Of a DNA stretch of 64,000 bases, positions 16,609 through 25,345 are shown in pieces (the first letter of the stretch is position 1; the number at the start of each line of letters is the position of its first letter). A program made the translations under genes and the position numbers. Source of the DNA: Ascidiaceihabitans sp039975415 (GTDB lineage: Bacteria; Pseudomonadota; Alphaproteobacteria; Rhodobacterales; Rhodobacteraceae); assembly GCF_039975415.1 (NCBI RefSeq), contig NZ_JBDWHD010000004.1. One strand, written 5' to 3'. The notes beneath the pieces are model-generated. The model did not search any database and was not told where the DNA came from. It saw only the letters and a list, made by a program, of their open reading frames with translations.

Positions 16609-17486
16609 TGCATTTGGATTACTGACTTCAAGCCATCCCGTAGCCCGTCGACGACCTTGCGAATGCGGGCCGTGTTGCGCACCTCTGGATGCGCTGTCAG
16701 CCAGACGGGGATAGAGGCCACATTCTGCGATGGTATCAGATTGACGACCGTTGTGTCGGCATCACCTATGGCAATTTGGTTAAACCCGACGCCAAACCCC
16801 GCACGCACCATTTGCCAACATACAACCTGATCGTCGGACCTAAATTTGAAGTGATCGCGCGTGGCCTCGATGCCCCTTTCGCGCAGCCCGTCCACGATCT
16901 GGGTGCTGCGATCATACCCGACCAAAGAATGATGCAGCAGATCTTGCGGTTCATCCAGTCCGCCATTGCGCTGGATATAGGCAGGGGTGGCATAGGCCCC
17001 GATCAACATATCGCCCACATGCTGCGCCACCACATCGTTTTGCGTGGGTCGGTACATGCGGACGGCGATATCGGCTTCGCGTCGCGACAAGTTGTTTGTT
17101 TCGTCCGATGCGACAATCTCAAACGCGATTTCAGGGTGTTTCACATGCAAGGTTGTTACCAGATCCGGCAGAATGTACGTGGCCATGATCTGGCTGGCGG
17201 TGATGCGCACCGTGCCTGTCAGGCCGTCGTTTTGGCCTTCATGCGCCATTGTCAATTTATGGGCGGCATCCGCCATGTCCCTTGCATGCTCCACCAACCG
17301 GAAACCGGGGTCCGTAAGGGTGACACCGGTTTTGCTGCGTTCAAACAATCGGGTGCCAAGCTGTTGTTCGAGAACGGAAATATGTCTACTTAATGTGGGT
17401 TGCGTGGCGCCAGTGGCCTGTGCCGCTGCCGTCAATGAACCATGCTGCGCAACAGCCGCGAAAGATTGTAACAAGGACCAGTCCAT
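16593..17486 (-). CDS. LysR-family transcriptional regulator
   Basis: A 297-residue LTTR. The winged helix-turn-helix is at residues 2-60 (LQSFAAVAQHGSLTAAAQATGATQPTLSRHISVLEQQLG, then LFERSKTGVTLT), followed by a periplasmic-binding-protein-like effector domain. The effector is unknown. It is divergent from the SDR-type gene at 17595 with a 108-base AT-rich gap containing typical T-N11-A possibilities, so control of that neighbour is the simplest inference. Its insertion between phaP and phaR is unusual compared with compact PHB clusters and suggests later arrival of the pair. Confidence 0.93.
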   Translation of the reverse strand: MDWSLLQSFAAVAQHGSLTAAAQATGATQPTLSRHISVLEQQLGTRLFERSKTGVTLTDPGFRLVEHARDMADAAHKLTMAHEGQNDGLTGTVRITASQIMATYILPDLVTTLHVKHPEIAFEIVASDETNNLSRREADIAVRMYRPTQNDVVAQHVGDMLIGAYATPAYIQRNGGLDEPQDLLHHSLVGYDRSTQIVDGLRERGIEATRDHFKFRSDDQVVCWQMVRAGFGVGFNQIAIGDADTTVVNLIPSQNVASIPVWLTAHPEVRNTARIRKVVDGLRDGLKSVIQMQKADP

Positions 17487-17594
17487 AGTCTACGCATCCA
17501 TTTTTGAATGATATAATCCGAATTTTCCCAAATGATATTCAAATTATAGCGGGTTATCCAGTCCCCATTGAAACACCATTTCGGGAGAAAACAA

Positions 17595-18512
17595 ATGAAA
17601 CAGGTCGTGGTTCTTGGGGCAAAGGGGCGTTTCGGACGCTCTGCTGTGACGGCATTTCAGGCTAGTGGCTGGCAGGTGCGTGCCTTCGGGCGCAATTGGA
17701 CCGGCATAGCGGAAGCAGGCGTGAAGCGGATAACCGGTGACGTGGTGGACGAAGCGGCCCTGAATGCGGCCTGTGCGGGATGCGACCTGATCATCAACGC
17801 GGTCAACCCACCCTATGAAGACTGGGCCGCTACGCTGCCTTCGATCACAAACGCCGTGATAAAAGCAGCAAAGCGGGTTGGCGCCACCGTGGTCATTCCA
17901 GGAAATCTTTATAACTACGGGGCAGGGTGCCCGCCTGTGTTACGTGAAGACACGGCGTGGCGTCCCACCGCACGAAAGGGGCACATGCGGGTGGACATGG
18001 AAAATGCTTACCGCGCGTCCGGGGTGCGTACCATTGTGGTGCGGGCGGGCGACTACATCGATACCGAACAATCGGGCAATTGGTTTGATGTGCAGATTGC
18101 CAAAAATGCACTCAAAGGGCGCACCAGCTATCCGGGCGTGTTGGATGCTTTGCATCCTTGGGCGTTCTTGCCTGATGTTGCTGCGGCGACTGTTTTGCTG
18201 TGTGAGCAACGCGACGCCTTTGACGCATTTGAAGAGTTCGGATTTGACGGGTACAGTTTGACAGGTCTGCAATTGGCCGATGCGATCGCCGTCGCCGTAA
18301 ACCGCCCACAAAAGGTAGTTGGGGTGCCGTGGCGACTGGTCAAAGTGATGGGGTTGTTTAACCCAACACTGCGAGAGTTGGCAGAATTGCGCTATCTTTG
18401 GAATGTGCCCCACGTGATGGACGGACGAAAACTGATGCAAGCTTTGCCCGGGTTCACGCCAACGCCATTAAAGGATGCGATGCGCATCGCTGTGCGAAAA
18501 GACATACGGTAG
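17595..18512 (+). CDS. NAD(P)-binding SDR/NmrA-like protein
   Basis: A 305-residue atypical short-chain dehydrogenase/epimerase-like protein. The dinucleotide motif is VVVLGAKGRFGRSAV at the N-terminus, and a Rossmann fold follows (DLIINAVNPPYEDW, VVIPGNLYNYG). The extended-SDR active site is not clearly intact, so it could be a redox sensor or an oxidoreductase with unknown substrate. GGGAGA lies eight bases before the ATG at 17595. It is divergent from the LysR gene, its likely regulator. Confidence 0.82.
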   Translation: MKQVVVLGAKGRFGRSAVTAFQASGWQVRAFGRNWTGIAEAGVKRITGDVVDEAALNAACAGCDLIINAVNPPYEDWAATLPSITNAVIKAAKRVGATVVIPGNLYNYGAGCPPVLREDTAWRPTARKGHMRVDMENAYRASGVRTIVVRAGDYIDTEQSGNWFDVQIAKNALKGRTSYPGVLDALHPWAFLPDVAAATVLLCEQRDAFDAFEEFGFDGYSLTGLQLADAIAVAVNRPQKVVGVPWRLVKVMGLFNPTLRELAELRYLWNVPHVMDGRKLMQALPGFTPTPLKDAMRIAVRKDIR

Positions 18513-18554
18513 CGTATGCGCAATATCCTTTCCTTTCGCCAATGATCTGCCTAA

Positions 18555-18567
18555 GCTGCGTTGCAGC
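18555..18567 (+). promoter_or_regulatory. PhaR-type operator upstream of phaR
   Basis: GCTGC-GTT-GCAGC is a perfect 5-bp palindrome and contains exactly CTGC-N3-GCAG, 45 bases ahead of the phaR start. It implies autorepression by PhaR, as reported in other PHB producers. The same operator form stands before phaP. Confidence 0.75.
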
Positions 18568-18611
18568 ACCATCTATGGGTGCAGCGCAGCACGCGTTCGG
18601 GGAGAATTTTT

Positions 18612-19184
18612 GTGGCAGCCACTCAAACACCATTGTTGATCAAGCGTTACGCCAGCCGTCGGCTGTATAACACCGAAACAAGTGATTACGTGACACTGGA
18701 AGATATCGCAGGGTTTATCCGCGACGGGCGCGAAGTCAAAATCGTTGATTTGAAATCCGGCGATGATTTGACCCGCCAGTATTTGCTCCAGATTATCGCA
18801 GAACACGAGAGCCGTGGTGAAAGCGTATTGCCCGTAGATGTTTTGAACGATCTTGTCCGCAGCTATATGGGCGGTGGCGCATCGGTCGTGCCTCAATTCC
18901 TGCAAGCGTCTTTTGACATGCTGCGGGATGGGCAAAGCAAGATGATGAACAACATGTCTGCCATGAATCCGATGTCCAAAGTGCCCGGCTTCGACATGAT
19001 GCAAGCGCAGCAAGAAGCGTTCATGAAAGCGATGACTGGCGGCATTGGAACACCCGGTTGGACGGGTGGTACTACTGATGCGCAAAATGAAACGCCATCG
19101 CAGCCCTCTGGCGATACCGAAGATCTGGACGCGATCAAGAAGCAGTTGGCGGATTTGCAGGAAAAGCTGTCAAAGCTGTCTTGA
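18612..19184 (+). CDS. phaR: Polyhydroxyalkanoate synthesis repressor PhaR
   Basis: A 190-residue PHB-responsive repressor. The N-terminal DNA-binding domain is highly conserved (IKRYASRRLYNTETSDYVTLEDIAGFIRDG), followed by the PHB accumulation regulatory domain (VKIVDLKSGDDLTRQYLLQII) and a methionine-rich linker to a C-terminal coiled coil. It binds CTGC-N3-GCAG sites and is released by nascent PHB. I choose GTG 18612 because GGGGAGA precedes it; the upstream frame would begin inside the operator. A palindromic hairpin follows the gene. Confidence 0.95.
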   Translation: MAATQTPLLIKRYASRRLYNTETSDYVTLEDIAGFIRDGREVKIVDLKSGDDLTRQYLLQIIAEHESRGESVLPVDVLNDLVRSYMGGGASVVPQFLQASFDMLRDGQSKMMNNMSAMNPMSKVPGFDMMQAQQEAFMKAMTGGIGTPGWTGGTTDAQNETPSQPSGDTEDLDAIKKQLADLQEKLSKLS

Positions 19185-19200
19185 ATGTGACCCATGGAAG

Positions 19201-19218
19201 GGTGGGTTTAAACCCACC
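19201..19218 (+). terminator. Palindrome after phaR
   Basis: An 18-base perfect palindrome (ggtgggttt / aaacccacc) starts 17 bases after the phaR stop, between convergent genes. It belongs to the recurring GGTG..CACC hairpins of this window. The T tract is short (TTACT), so efficiency is uncertain. Confidence 0.55.
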
Positions 19219-19254
19219 TTACTGACCCCTATTGCGGACCTAAAAATTGATATA

Positions 19255-20442
19255 TCACGTGCCGTAAGCTCTTGGTGTGTCAACGCTTTCAGAAATCGCC
19301 TGCAACAAAACGCTTGCCACTTCATCCAATTCAGATTGCGTCAAACGCACCGGCAAACGTACGTCACACGCCCGCATCAACATGCGCTTGGTCTGTGGCA
19401 ATTTTGGCAAGTCGGGAATGAACTGCCAATTCCAAAACGCCCGTGCGTTGTCGTCAGATAGCCCGAAAATTTGCACTTTGACCCCGGCGCGCGCTGCAGC
19501 TTCTGCAAATCCATACGCTTGCGTATCATCCATGCCTATCAGATTGAACTGAATGGAGTCAGGGGCACGTTCCTCTCCGGGCAACGGGTTTGGTACGGTG
19601 ATATGCGGCGATTGATCAAGGATCTCAGCCAGATAGTCATGATTGCGCCGCCCGTCTGCAACACGCTGTTCCAATGCGGGCAATTGTGGCCGGATCACGG
19701 CCGCGGACAGATTGGACAAACGCAGGTTGTACAGCGGCAACTTGTTTTGCCATGTCGCAAAGGCATCCTGCAGCACTGGGTGTTTTTTCCAGTTATGCTC
19801 GTATGCGCCCGACATGATAATCGCGCGTGCCACAAGGTTTGCGTCATCCGTAATCAAGATGCCGCCTTCGCCTGCATTGATCATCTTGTAGGACTGAAAG
19901 GAAAAACAACCAACTTTGCCGATGGTCCCGATTTTGCGGCCATTCCAAAGGGTGCCCAAGCTGTGCGCGGCATCTTCTATCACCGGAATGTCCGCCGCGT
20001 CACAAAGCGCCATGATTGCATCCATGTCGGATGTATGACCGCGCATGTGGCTGATAATGACGGCTTTTACTGTCGGTAGCTTGGCCTCAAAGTCTTTTAA
20101 ATCAACGCGGTAGTTGTCGCCCACTTCACACAGCACTGGCAGGCAGTCAGCATGCATGACGGCAGAGGGCACAGCGGCAAATGTAAAGCCAGGGATCAAA
20201 ACCCGGGCGTCGCGGGGCAGATCAAGCGCCTTGAGAGACAAAAACAATGCGGCAGAGCATGACGACACAGCCAGCGCATACTGACTGCCCATCATCTGGG
20301 CGAATTCAGCTTCAAGCAAAGAAACCGGAGCACCCTGTGCTGCTGTATAGCGGAATAGGTCGCCGCTTTGCAGCAAACGGTCAATTTCTGTGCGTGCGGC
20401 GGCTGGGATTGGATCAGCATCATGCATATTTGGCGTAGTCAT
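19255..20442 (-). CDS. DegT/DnrJ/EryC1/StrS-family PLP aminotransferase
   Basis: A 395-residue fold-type I aminotransferase. The PLP lysine is in CFSFQSYKMINAGEGG (near residue 193), preceded by VIEDAAHSLG with the pyridine-contacting aspartate. Family members usually transaminate keto-sugars, but no other sugar-nucleotide gene is nearby. It is instead 95 bases downstream of the gamma-glutamylputrescine oxidase gene on the same strand, so it may provide the aminotransferase step of the catabolic operon, or be an unrelated last gene. AGGAA precedes the ATG. The substrate is unknown. Confidence 0.85.
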   Translation of the reverse strand: MTTPNMHDADPIPAAARTEIDRLLQSGDLFRYTAAQGAPVSLLEAEFAQMMGSQYALAVSSCSAALFLSLKALDLPRDARVLIPGFTFAAVPSAVMHADCLPVLCEVGDNYRVDLKDFEAKLPTVKAVIISHMRGHTSDMDAIMALCDAADIPVIEDAAHSLGTLWNGRKIGTIGKVGCFSFQSYKMINAGEGGILITDDANLVARAIIMSGAYEHNWKKHPVLQDAFATWQNKLPLYNLRLSNLSAAVIRPQLPALEQRVADGRRNHDYLAEILDQSPHITVPNPLPGEERAPDSIQFNLIGMDDTQAYGFAEAAARAGVKVQIFGLSDDNARAFWNWQFIPDLPKLPQTKRMLMRACDVRLPVRLTQSELDEVASVLLQAISESVDTPRAYGT

Positions 20443-20537
20443 ATTTCACATTCCTTATGTGCATCTTTGGTGATACTTAATACACAAGGAAAGCTTTTCC
20501 AAATTATTTTAACACGCGTGGCGTTTTGGCGCGGTCC

Positions 20538-21839
20538 CTAGATCCCCAAACGGTCCCGCAAAGCGTACCAGCTCATCGCAAGGGCCAGCAAAGGTGTGCG
20601 CATTGCACCACCGCCAGGAAAGGGTGTCGAGGGAATCGCAGCCATCGCATCAAAGCCGTCTGTTTGTCCTTCGATGGCCTGCGCCATCAATTGTCCCGCT
20701 TGCACAGCATTCCCCAACCCGTGTCCCGAATACCCGCCTGCACTTAAAACATTGGGGGCTGCTCGGTACAAAAATGGCAACCGTTTCATCGTGATGGCCA
20801 ATGTGCCGCCCCACGCATAGTCGATGGGGATGTCTTTCAAGTGCGGGAACACTTGTGTCATAGGCCCACGCACCTTGGCTGCGATGTCTTTGGGAAACCG
20901 GTAGCCATAGCTTTCACCACCGCCAAACAAAAGCCGGCGATCATGGCTGAGGCGAAAATAGTTGACGACAAAACGACTGTCGGCGACGGCAACATCACGC
21001 GCCAGAACGCGTACTGCTTCGTCACCCAAGGGGGCGGTGGCTGCTATGAAATTATTGATGGGCATCACGCGACTGGCAACTTTGCGGTCGAGATCCCCCA
21101 AATATCCGTTGCCCGCCAGAACCACATGCGAGGCAGTGATACGTCCCGCATCGGTGTGCACTGTAGCTGGTGCGCCATGTTCAATTGATTGCGCGTGCGT
21201 ACCTTCGAAAATGCGCACACCGGCTGCAACGCAAGCGCGGGCCAGACCTAGCGCGAATGCCAAAGGATGCAGGTGGTAACTGCCCATATCCAAAATTCCG
21301 CCCCTGTAGTCGGGCGAGGGGCAAATCTGGGCAAAACCCTGTGCGTCAAAACGTTCCAAAGAATAGGCGTAATGCGTGTCCATATGATCTGCGTACCGAT
21401 GTAAATCGTCCACATCGGCTTGGCTGGACCCGCTCCAGGCCACGCCTTGTTTGACGTGGGCATCGACGGAATGCTCCTTGATCAGATCCAGACACAGGGC
21501 GACGGCATCCAACCCCATGCCCCACAAATGTTTGGCGTCATCGCGGCCAACCAATGCCTCAAGACCCTTTTGGTCTACACGCTGGCCTGTGCCCAATTGC
21601 CCTCCATTGCGCCCAGAGGCTCCAAAACCCACGCGTTGCGCATCGATCAAAACAACATCGCGCCCAGCTTGGGCCAAGTGCAAAGCAGTTGAAAGGCCTG
21701 TGTATCCGGCGCCCACCACACAAACATCCGCTGTCGCAGAACCTTTCAATGGGGCAAAGGGCTGCAAGGGCGTGGTTGTCGCCGCGTACCAACTGTCAGG
21801 GTAGGCCCCGCGCCGGTCATTGGAATAAATCAACTGCAT
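20538..21839 (-). CDS. puuB: FAD-dependent oxidase, gamma-glutamylputrescine oxidase type
   Basis: A 433-residue DAO-family flavoprotein. The N-terminal FAD site is VCVVGAGYTGLSTALHLAQ, and GFGASGRNGGQLGTGQR is the flavin-ring region shared with PuuB and related gamma-glutamyl-amine oxidases. It would oxidise gamma-glutamylputrescine or a similar gamma-glutamylated amine to the aldehyde with H2O2 release. It follows the puuA-like gene by 68 bases in one transcript. No aldehyde dehydrogenase (PuuC) gene is in the window, so that step is presumably encoded elsewhere. Confidence 0.88.
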   Translation of the reverse strand: MQLIYSNDRRGAYPDSWYAATTTPLQPFAPLKGSATADVCVVGAGYTGLSTALHLAQAGRDVVLIDAQRVGFGASGRNGGQLGTGQRVDQKGLEALVGRDDAKHLWGMGLDAVALCLDLIKEHSVDAHVKQGVAWSGSSQADVDDLHRYADHMDTHYAYSLERFDAQGFAQICPSPDYRGGILDMGSYHLHPLAFALGLARACVAAGVRIFEGTHAQSIEHGAPATVHTDAGRITASHVVLAGNGYLGDLDRKVASRVMPINNFIAATAPLGDEAVRVLARDVAVADSRFVVNYFRLSHDRRLLFGGGESYGYRFPKDIAAKVRGPMTQVFPHLKDIPIDYAWGGTLAITMKRLPFLYRAAPNVLSAGGYSGHGLGNAVQAGQLMAQAIEGQTDGFDAMAAIPSTPFPGGGAMRTPLLALAMSWYALRDRLGI

Positions 21840-21907
21840 GGCACCCCCGCGGTCCGCTTCACCTTGCTTAATAAACCTCCCCCGGAGGGTCCCAAGCCAG
21901 AAAACAC

Positions 21908-23269
21908 CTAGACGTTGATCAAAAGATGCTCACGTTCCCAAGGAGAGATTTCTTGTAAGAACTCATCATACTCGGCACGCTTCACAATGGAATACACGCG
22001 GGCAAATTCTGTGCCCAGAACCTCGTGTAGATCGGTGGCTTCATCAAAAACGTCCAAAGCCTCACCCAAAGTGCGTGGAATATCACCTTCGCCGTCATAG
22101 GCGTCGCCTTTGAATTGCTTGTCGGGGCGACGTTCTTCCATAAGGCCCAAGTACCCACAGGCCAATGATGCAGCGATGCCCAGATACGGGTTGCAATCCA
22201 TGCCCGCCAAGCGGTTTTCAACGCGACGCGCATTGGGGTCTGACAGCGGAATACGAATGCCGGTGGTGCGATTGTCACGGCCCCATTCAAGGTTGATGGG
22301 GGCCGCGTGATCTTTGACGTAGCGGCGATAGCTGTTCACGTAAGGCGCCATAACAGCCAGCGCGTTTGGCATATGGTTTTGCAGACCTGCGATGTAATGG
22401 AAAAACGCATCCGTTTCTCCGCCTTGCGGCCCGGAAAAGATGTTTTGCCCCGTTTCGATGTCCAAAATGGAATGGTGGATGTGCATGGCAGAGCCGGGTT
22501 CGTCTTTGATCGGTTTCGCCATGAACGTCGCAAAGCAATTGTGACGCAATGCGGCTTCGCGGATCAGACGTTTGAAATAAAACACCTCGTCGGCAAGCTT
22601 TACAGGGTCACCATGCAGCAGATTGATTTCCAACTGCCCTGCGCCGCCTTCCTGCGTGATGCCGTCAATCTCAAAGCCCTGCGCTTCGGCAAAGTCATAG
22701 ATATCATCAATCACAGGACCAAATTCATCCACAGCCGTCATCGAATAGGCCTGACGCGCTGCCGCCGGACGGCCTGAACGCCCCATCATCGGCTCAATCT
22801 GTTTGGCGGGATCAATATTGCGCGCAACCAGAAAGAACTCCATTTCAGGGGCGACAACAGGTTCCCACCCTTGGTCACGATAAAGCTGCACAACACGTTT
22901 TAATACATTGCGCGGACTAAAACCAACGGGGTTGCCTTTGCGGTCGTAGGCATCATGGATGACCTGCAGTGTCCAGTCCCCTGTCCATGGGGCAGCGGTG
23001 GTTGTGGCCATGTCCGGTTTTAGGATCATGTCCTTTTCGGTGAACCCCTCTTCACCCGCAGCTTCACCCCAACCTCCTGTGATCGTTTGATAAAAGATAC
23101 TATCTGGCAGATGAAAATAATCCTGACGGGCGAATTTCTTTGCAGGAACTGCTTTGCCGCGCGCAATGCCGGGCAGGTCTGAAATGATGCATTCCACCTC
23201 GTCCAAAGTCCTGCCATTCAAGTACTCTTTGGCAGGAGCGGGAAGTTTGGAAATCCAGTCGGAGGCCAT
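21908..23269 (-). CDS. puuA: Glutamine synthetase-family gamma-glutamyl-amine ligase (PuuA type)
   Basis: A 453-residue GS-family ligase that joins glutamate to an amine with ATP. GS landmarks are EMEFFLVARN (metal-binding glutamate), EGGAGQLEINLLHG, MHIHHSILD and the C-terminal SDPNARRVENRLAG arginine region. It lacks the adenylylation tyrosine segment of GlnA and matches the gamma-glutamylputrescine synthetase branch. The start overlaps the stop of the upstream amidotransferase (23269-23271). Together with puuB and the transporter it indicates uptake and catabolism of polyamines or similar amines. Confidence 0.88.
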   Translation of the reverse strand: MASDWISKLPAPAKEYLNGRTLDEVECIISDLPGIARGKAVPAKKFARQDYFHLPDSIFYQTITGGWGEAAGEEGFTEKDMILKPDMATTTAAPWTGDWTLQVIHDAYDRKGNPVGFSPRNVLKRVVQLYRDQGWEPVVAPEMEFFLVARNIDPAKQIEPMMGRSGRPAAARQAYSMTAVDEFGPVIDDIYDFAEAQGFEIDGITQEGGAGQLEINLLHGDPVKLADEVFYFKRLIREAALRHNCFATFMAKPIKDEPGSAMHIHHSILDIETGQNIFSGPQGGETDAFFHYIAGLQNHMPNALAVMAPYVNSYRRYVKDHAAPINLEWGRDNRTTGIRIPLSDPNARRVENRLAGMDCNPYLGIAASLACGYLGLMEERRPDKQFKGDAYDGEGDIPRTLGEALDVFDEATDLHEVLGTEFARVYSIVKRAEYDEFLQEISPWEREHLLINV

Positions 23270-23946
23270 CAGGCCCTCTCTTTCTTGAAAAATTCGGCCA
23301 TGTTCTGGCCGATAGTGGCATTGTTGTTGGCCGCGCCCAGTTGCGATGCAGCGTGGTCCAGTCGGTCTTCTTCGACGCCGTCGCCTTTCAGGCGGATCAG
23401 GCCTTCGATGGCGGGGCTTTCAAATTCGGGATGGGGCTGGATTGTCCAGATTTGGTCGCCGTACACAAGCGATGCATGGGCGCAAAAACCGCTGCGACCA
23501 ACAGTACGTGATCCGGGGGGCGGGGTCACAACCTGATCCTGATGCCACGCATTCAAAGCAAGCTTTTGCCCGTTGATTTCATATTCGACGCGTCCAACGG
23601 ACCACCCACCGTCAAATTTTTCAACGCGCCCGCCCAGGGCCTGGGCGATAATTTGGTGGCCAAAGCAGACCCCGATCATGGGTTTGCCGCTGGCGTGAAT
23701 ATCGCGGATCAAGTTTTCCAGCGGATCTATGAAGGGATGGCTTTCGTAGGCCCCGTGTTTAGATCCGGAAATAAGCCACCCGTCAGCGTCGTCCGGGCCT
23801 AACGGGAACTTCATATCTACAACGCTGAAAGTCTCGAATGTAAAGCCGTGACCCTGCAGAAGTGTGCTGTAAAGCGCTTCGTAGTCGCCCAGCTCTGGCT
23901 GCAATTCCGGAACGAAATGGCCCGCTTGCAAAATACCGATCTTCAT
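23269..23946 (-). CDS. Class-I glutamine amidotransferase-like hydrolase
   Basis: A 225-residue stand-alone GATase1. The nucleophile elbow is MIGVCFGHQII (cysteine near residue 92) and the His-Glu pair is in IWTIQPHPEFESP. It lacks a synthase partner such as GuaA, and it lies between two gamma-glutamyl ligase genes, so it may hydrolyse a gamma-glutamyl amide intermediate (the role of PuuD, although PuuD belongs to the separate C26 group). Translational overlap with the puuA-like gene supports a shared pathway. The exact substrate is inferred. Confidence 0.85.
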   Translation of the reverse strand: MKIGILQAGHFVPELQPELGDYEALYSTLLQGHGFTFETFSVVDMKFPLGPDDADGWLISGSKHGAYESHPFIDPLENLIRDIHASGKPMIGVCFGHQIIAQALGGRVEKFDGGWSVGRVEYEINGQKLALNAWHQDQVVTPPPGSRTVGRSGFCAHASLVYGDQIWTIQPHPEFESPAIEGLIRLKGDGVEEDRLDHAASQLGAANNNATIGQNMAEFFKKERA

Positions 23947-24001
23947 AGAAACCTCTTTGTTTTTGGCAGTCTAAGCATGGATGGATGCCACGGCAATGGG
24001 G

Positions 24002-25318
24002 TCAGACCCGTTCGAGCATAGCTTTCCACCGCTGGTCTTTCGGAACGTCCGTCATCTTTTTCAACTCTTGGCGCTTGGTCATGATCAGATTATCGATCAA
24101 TTGCGGATGAAAGATGCGGGCCATGAAGGGGTCCGTTTCAAAGGCGTCGATGGCGCTTGATAAATCGCAGGCAAGGCCCGGTAGATTTGCGTCATAGGCA
24201 TTGCCGACAACAGGGGCCGGAGGGACCATCTGGTCGTCTATGCCGATCATGACACTGCCCAATACGGCGCTCAGCAACAGATAGGGGTTGATGTCTCCGC
24301 CAGCGGTGCGGTGTTCAACACGCCGCGCTGTGTTTGGACCGCCCGGAATACGAACGGCGACGGTACGGTTCTCATAGCCCCAAGCGGCAGCGGTGGGCGC
24401 ATGGGCGCCTGCAACAAACCGGTCGTAAGAATTGGTGTGTGGCGCAAAGATCAACGAACTGCCGGGCATTGCAGCCAAACATCCGGCAACAGCCTGTTGC
24501 ATGGTTTCGGTGCCCTCAGGGCCGCCGTTGTCAAAAACGTTGTTGCCGTCCTGATCCACGACCGACACATGCACATGCATGCCATTGCCGGCATCGCCGG
24601 GATACGGTTTGGCCATAAAGGTCGCAGCCATTGCGTGTTTGCGCGCCAATCCACGCACCAAGGCTTTAAAGGCCCAGGCGTTGTCCGCCATCTCCATGGC
24701 CGGACCATGGCGCATGGTAACTTCGAACTGGCCGACGCCCGCTTCGGAAATGGCAGTTTCGGCGGGGATGCCCATCGCAAAAGCACCCGCATAAAGGTCG
24801 TCAAAAAATGGCGCAAAAGCGTCCATCTGGGACATGGACAAGATGGCAGAACCATCCAGCGGACGCCCACTGCGCGGGTTAACGGGGGCTTGGGGATGTG
24901 CACCGCTGTCATCGAGAAGGGTAAATTCCATTTCAGTGGCGGCGATGGGGGTCCAGCCGCGCGCTTCGAAACGGCTTAAAACACGGGCCAATGCGTGGCG
25001 CGGGTCGCCTTCAAAAGCAGCCCCTTCATCGGTGTACATCGACATGGGCACCAAAGCGGATTGCGCATCCAACCAAGGCACGGGCATCGGTGCGCGGCCC
25101 GTGGGGCGCAAAACGCCATCTGCATCACCTGTTTCAAAGACCAATGGGCTGTCTTCGATATCTTCCCCCCACAGGTCCAGATTTAACACAGACAAAGGCA
25201 TACGAACCGCGCCGCTTTCCAGTTTCTTAGCGTAGGATCCGGGAACCACTTTGCCACGCATCTGCCCGTTCAAATCACATGCCGCGACCCGAAACGTTTG
25301 AAATTGTCCTAAGTCCAT
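24002..25318 (-). CDS. Second glutamine synthetase-family ligase
   Basis: A 438-residue GS-like ligase, clearly divergent from its neighbour at 21908. Visible motifs are EMEFTLLDDSG, EAGVGQFEVTMRHGPAMEMAD, MHVHVSVVDQDG and RIPGGPNTARRVEHRTAGGDINP. The N-terminal beta-grasp domain is present but short. Two GS-like paralogues in one operon suggest different amine substrates, or two steps on a diamine. It lies 55 bases upstream of the amidotransferase gene and 27 bases after the permease gene. It is not canonical GlnA. Confidence 0.87.
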   Translation of the reverse strand: MDLGQFQTFRVAACDLNGQMRGKVVPGSYAKKLESGAVRMPLSVLNLDLWGEDIEDSPLVFETGDADGVLRPTGRAPMPVPWLDAQSALVPMSMYTDEGAAFEGDPRHALARVLSRFEARGWTPIAATEMEFTLLDDSGAHPQAPVNPRSGRPLDGSAILSMSQMDAFAPFFDDLYAGAFAMGIPAETAISEAGVGQFEVTMRHGPAMEMADNAWAFKALVRGLARKHAMAATFMAKPYPGDAGNGMHVHVSVVDQDGNNVFDNGGPEGTETMQQAVAGCLAAMPGSSLIFAPHTNSYDRFVAGAHAPTAAAWGYENRTVAVRIPGGPNTARRVEHRTAGGDINPYLLLSAVLGSVMIGIDDQMVPPAPVVGNAYDANLPGLACDLSSAIDAFETDPFMARIFHPQLIDNLIMTKRQELKKMTDVPKDQRWKAMLERV

Positions 25319-25345
25319 GGGCCTTCCAGTCCTAAATTCTCGGGT

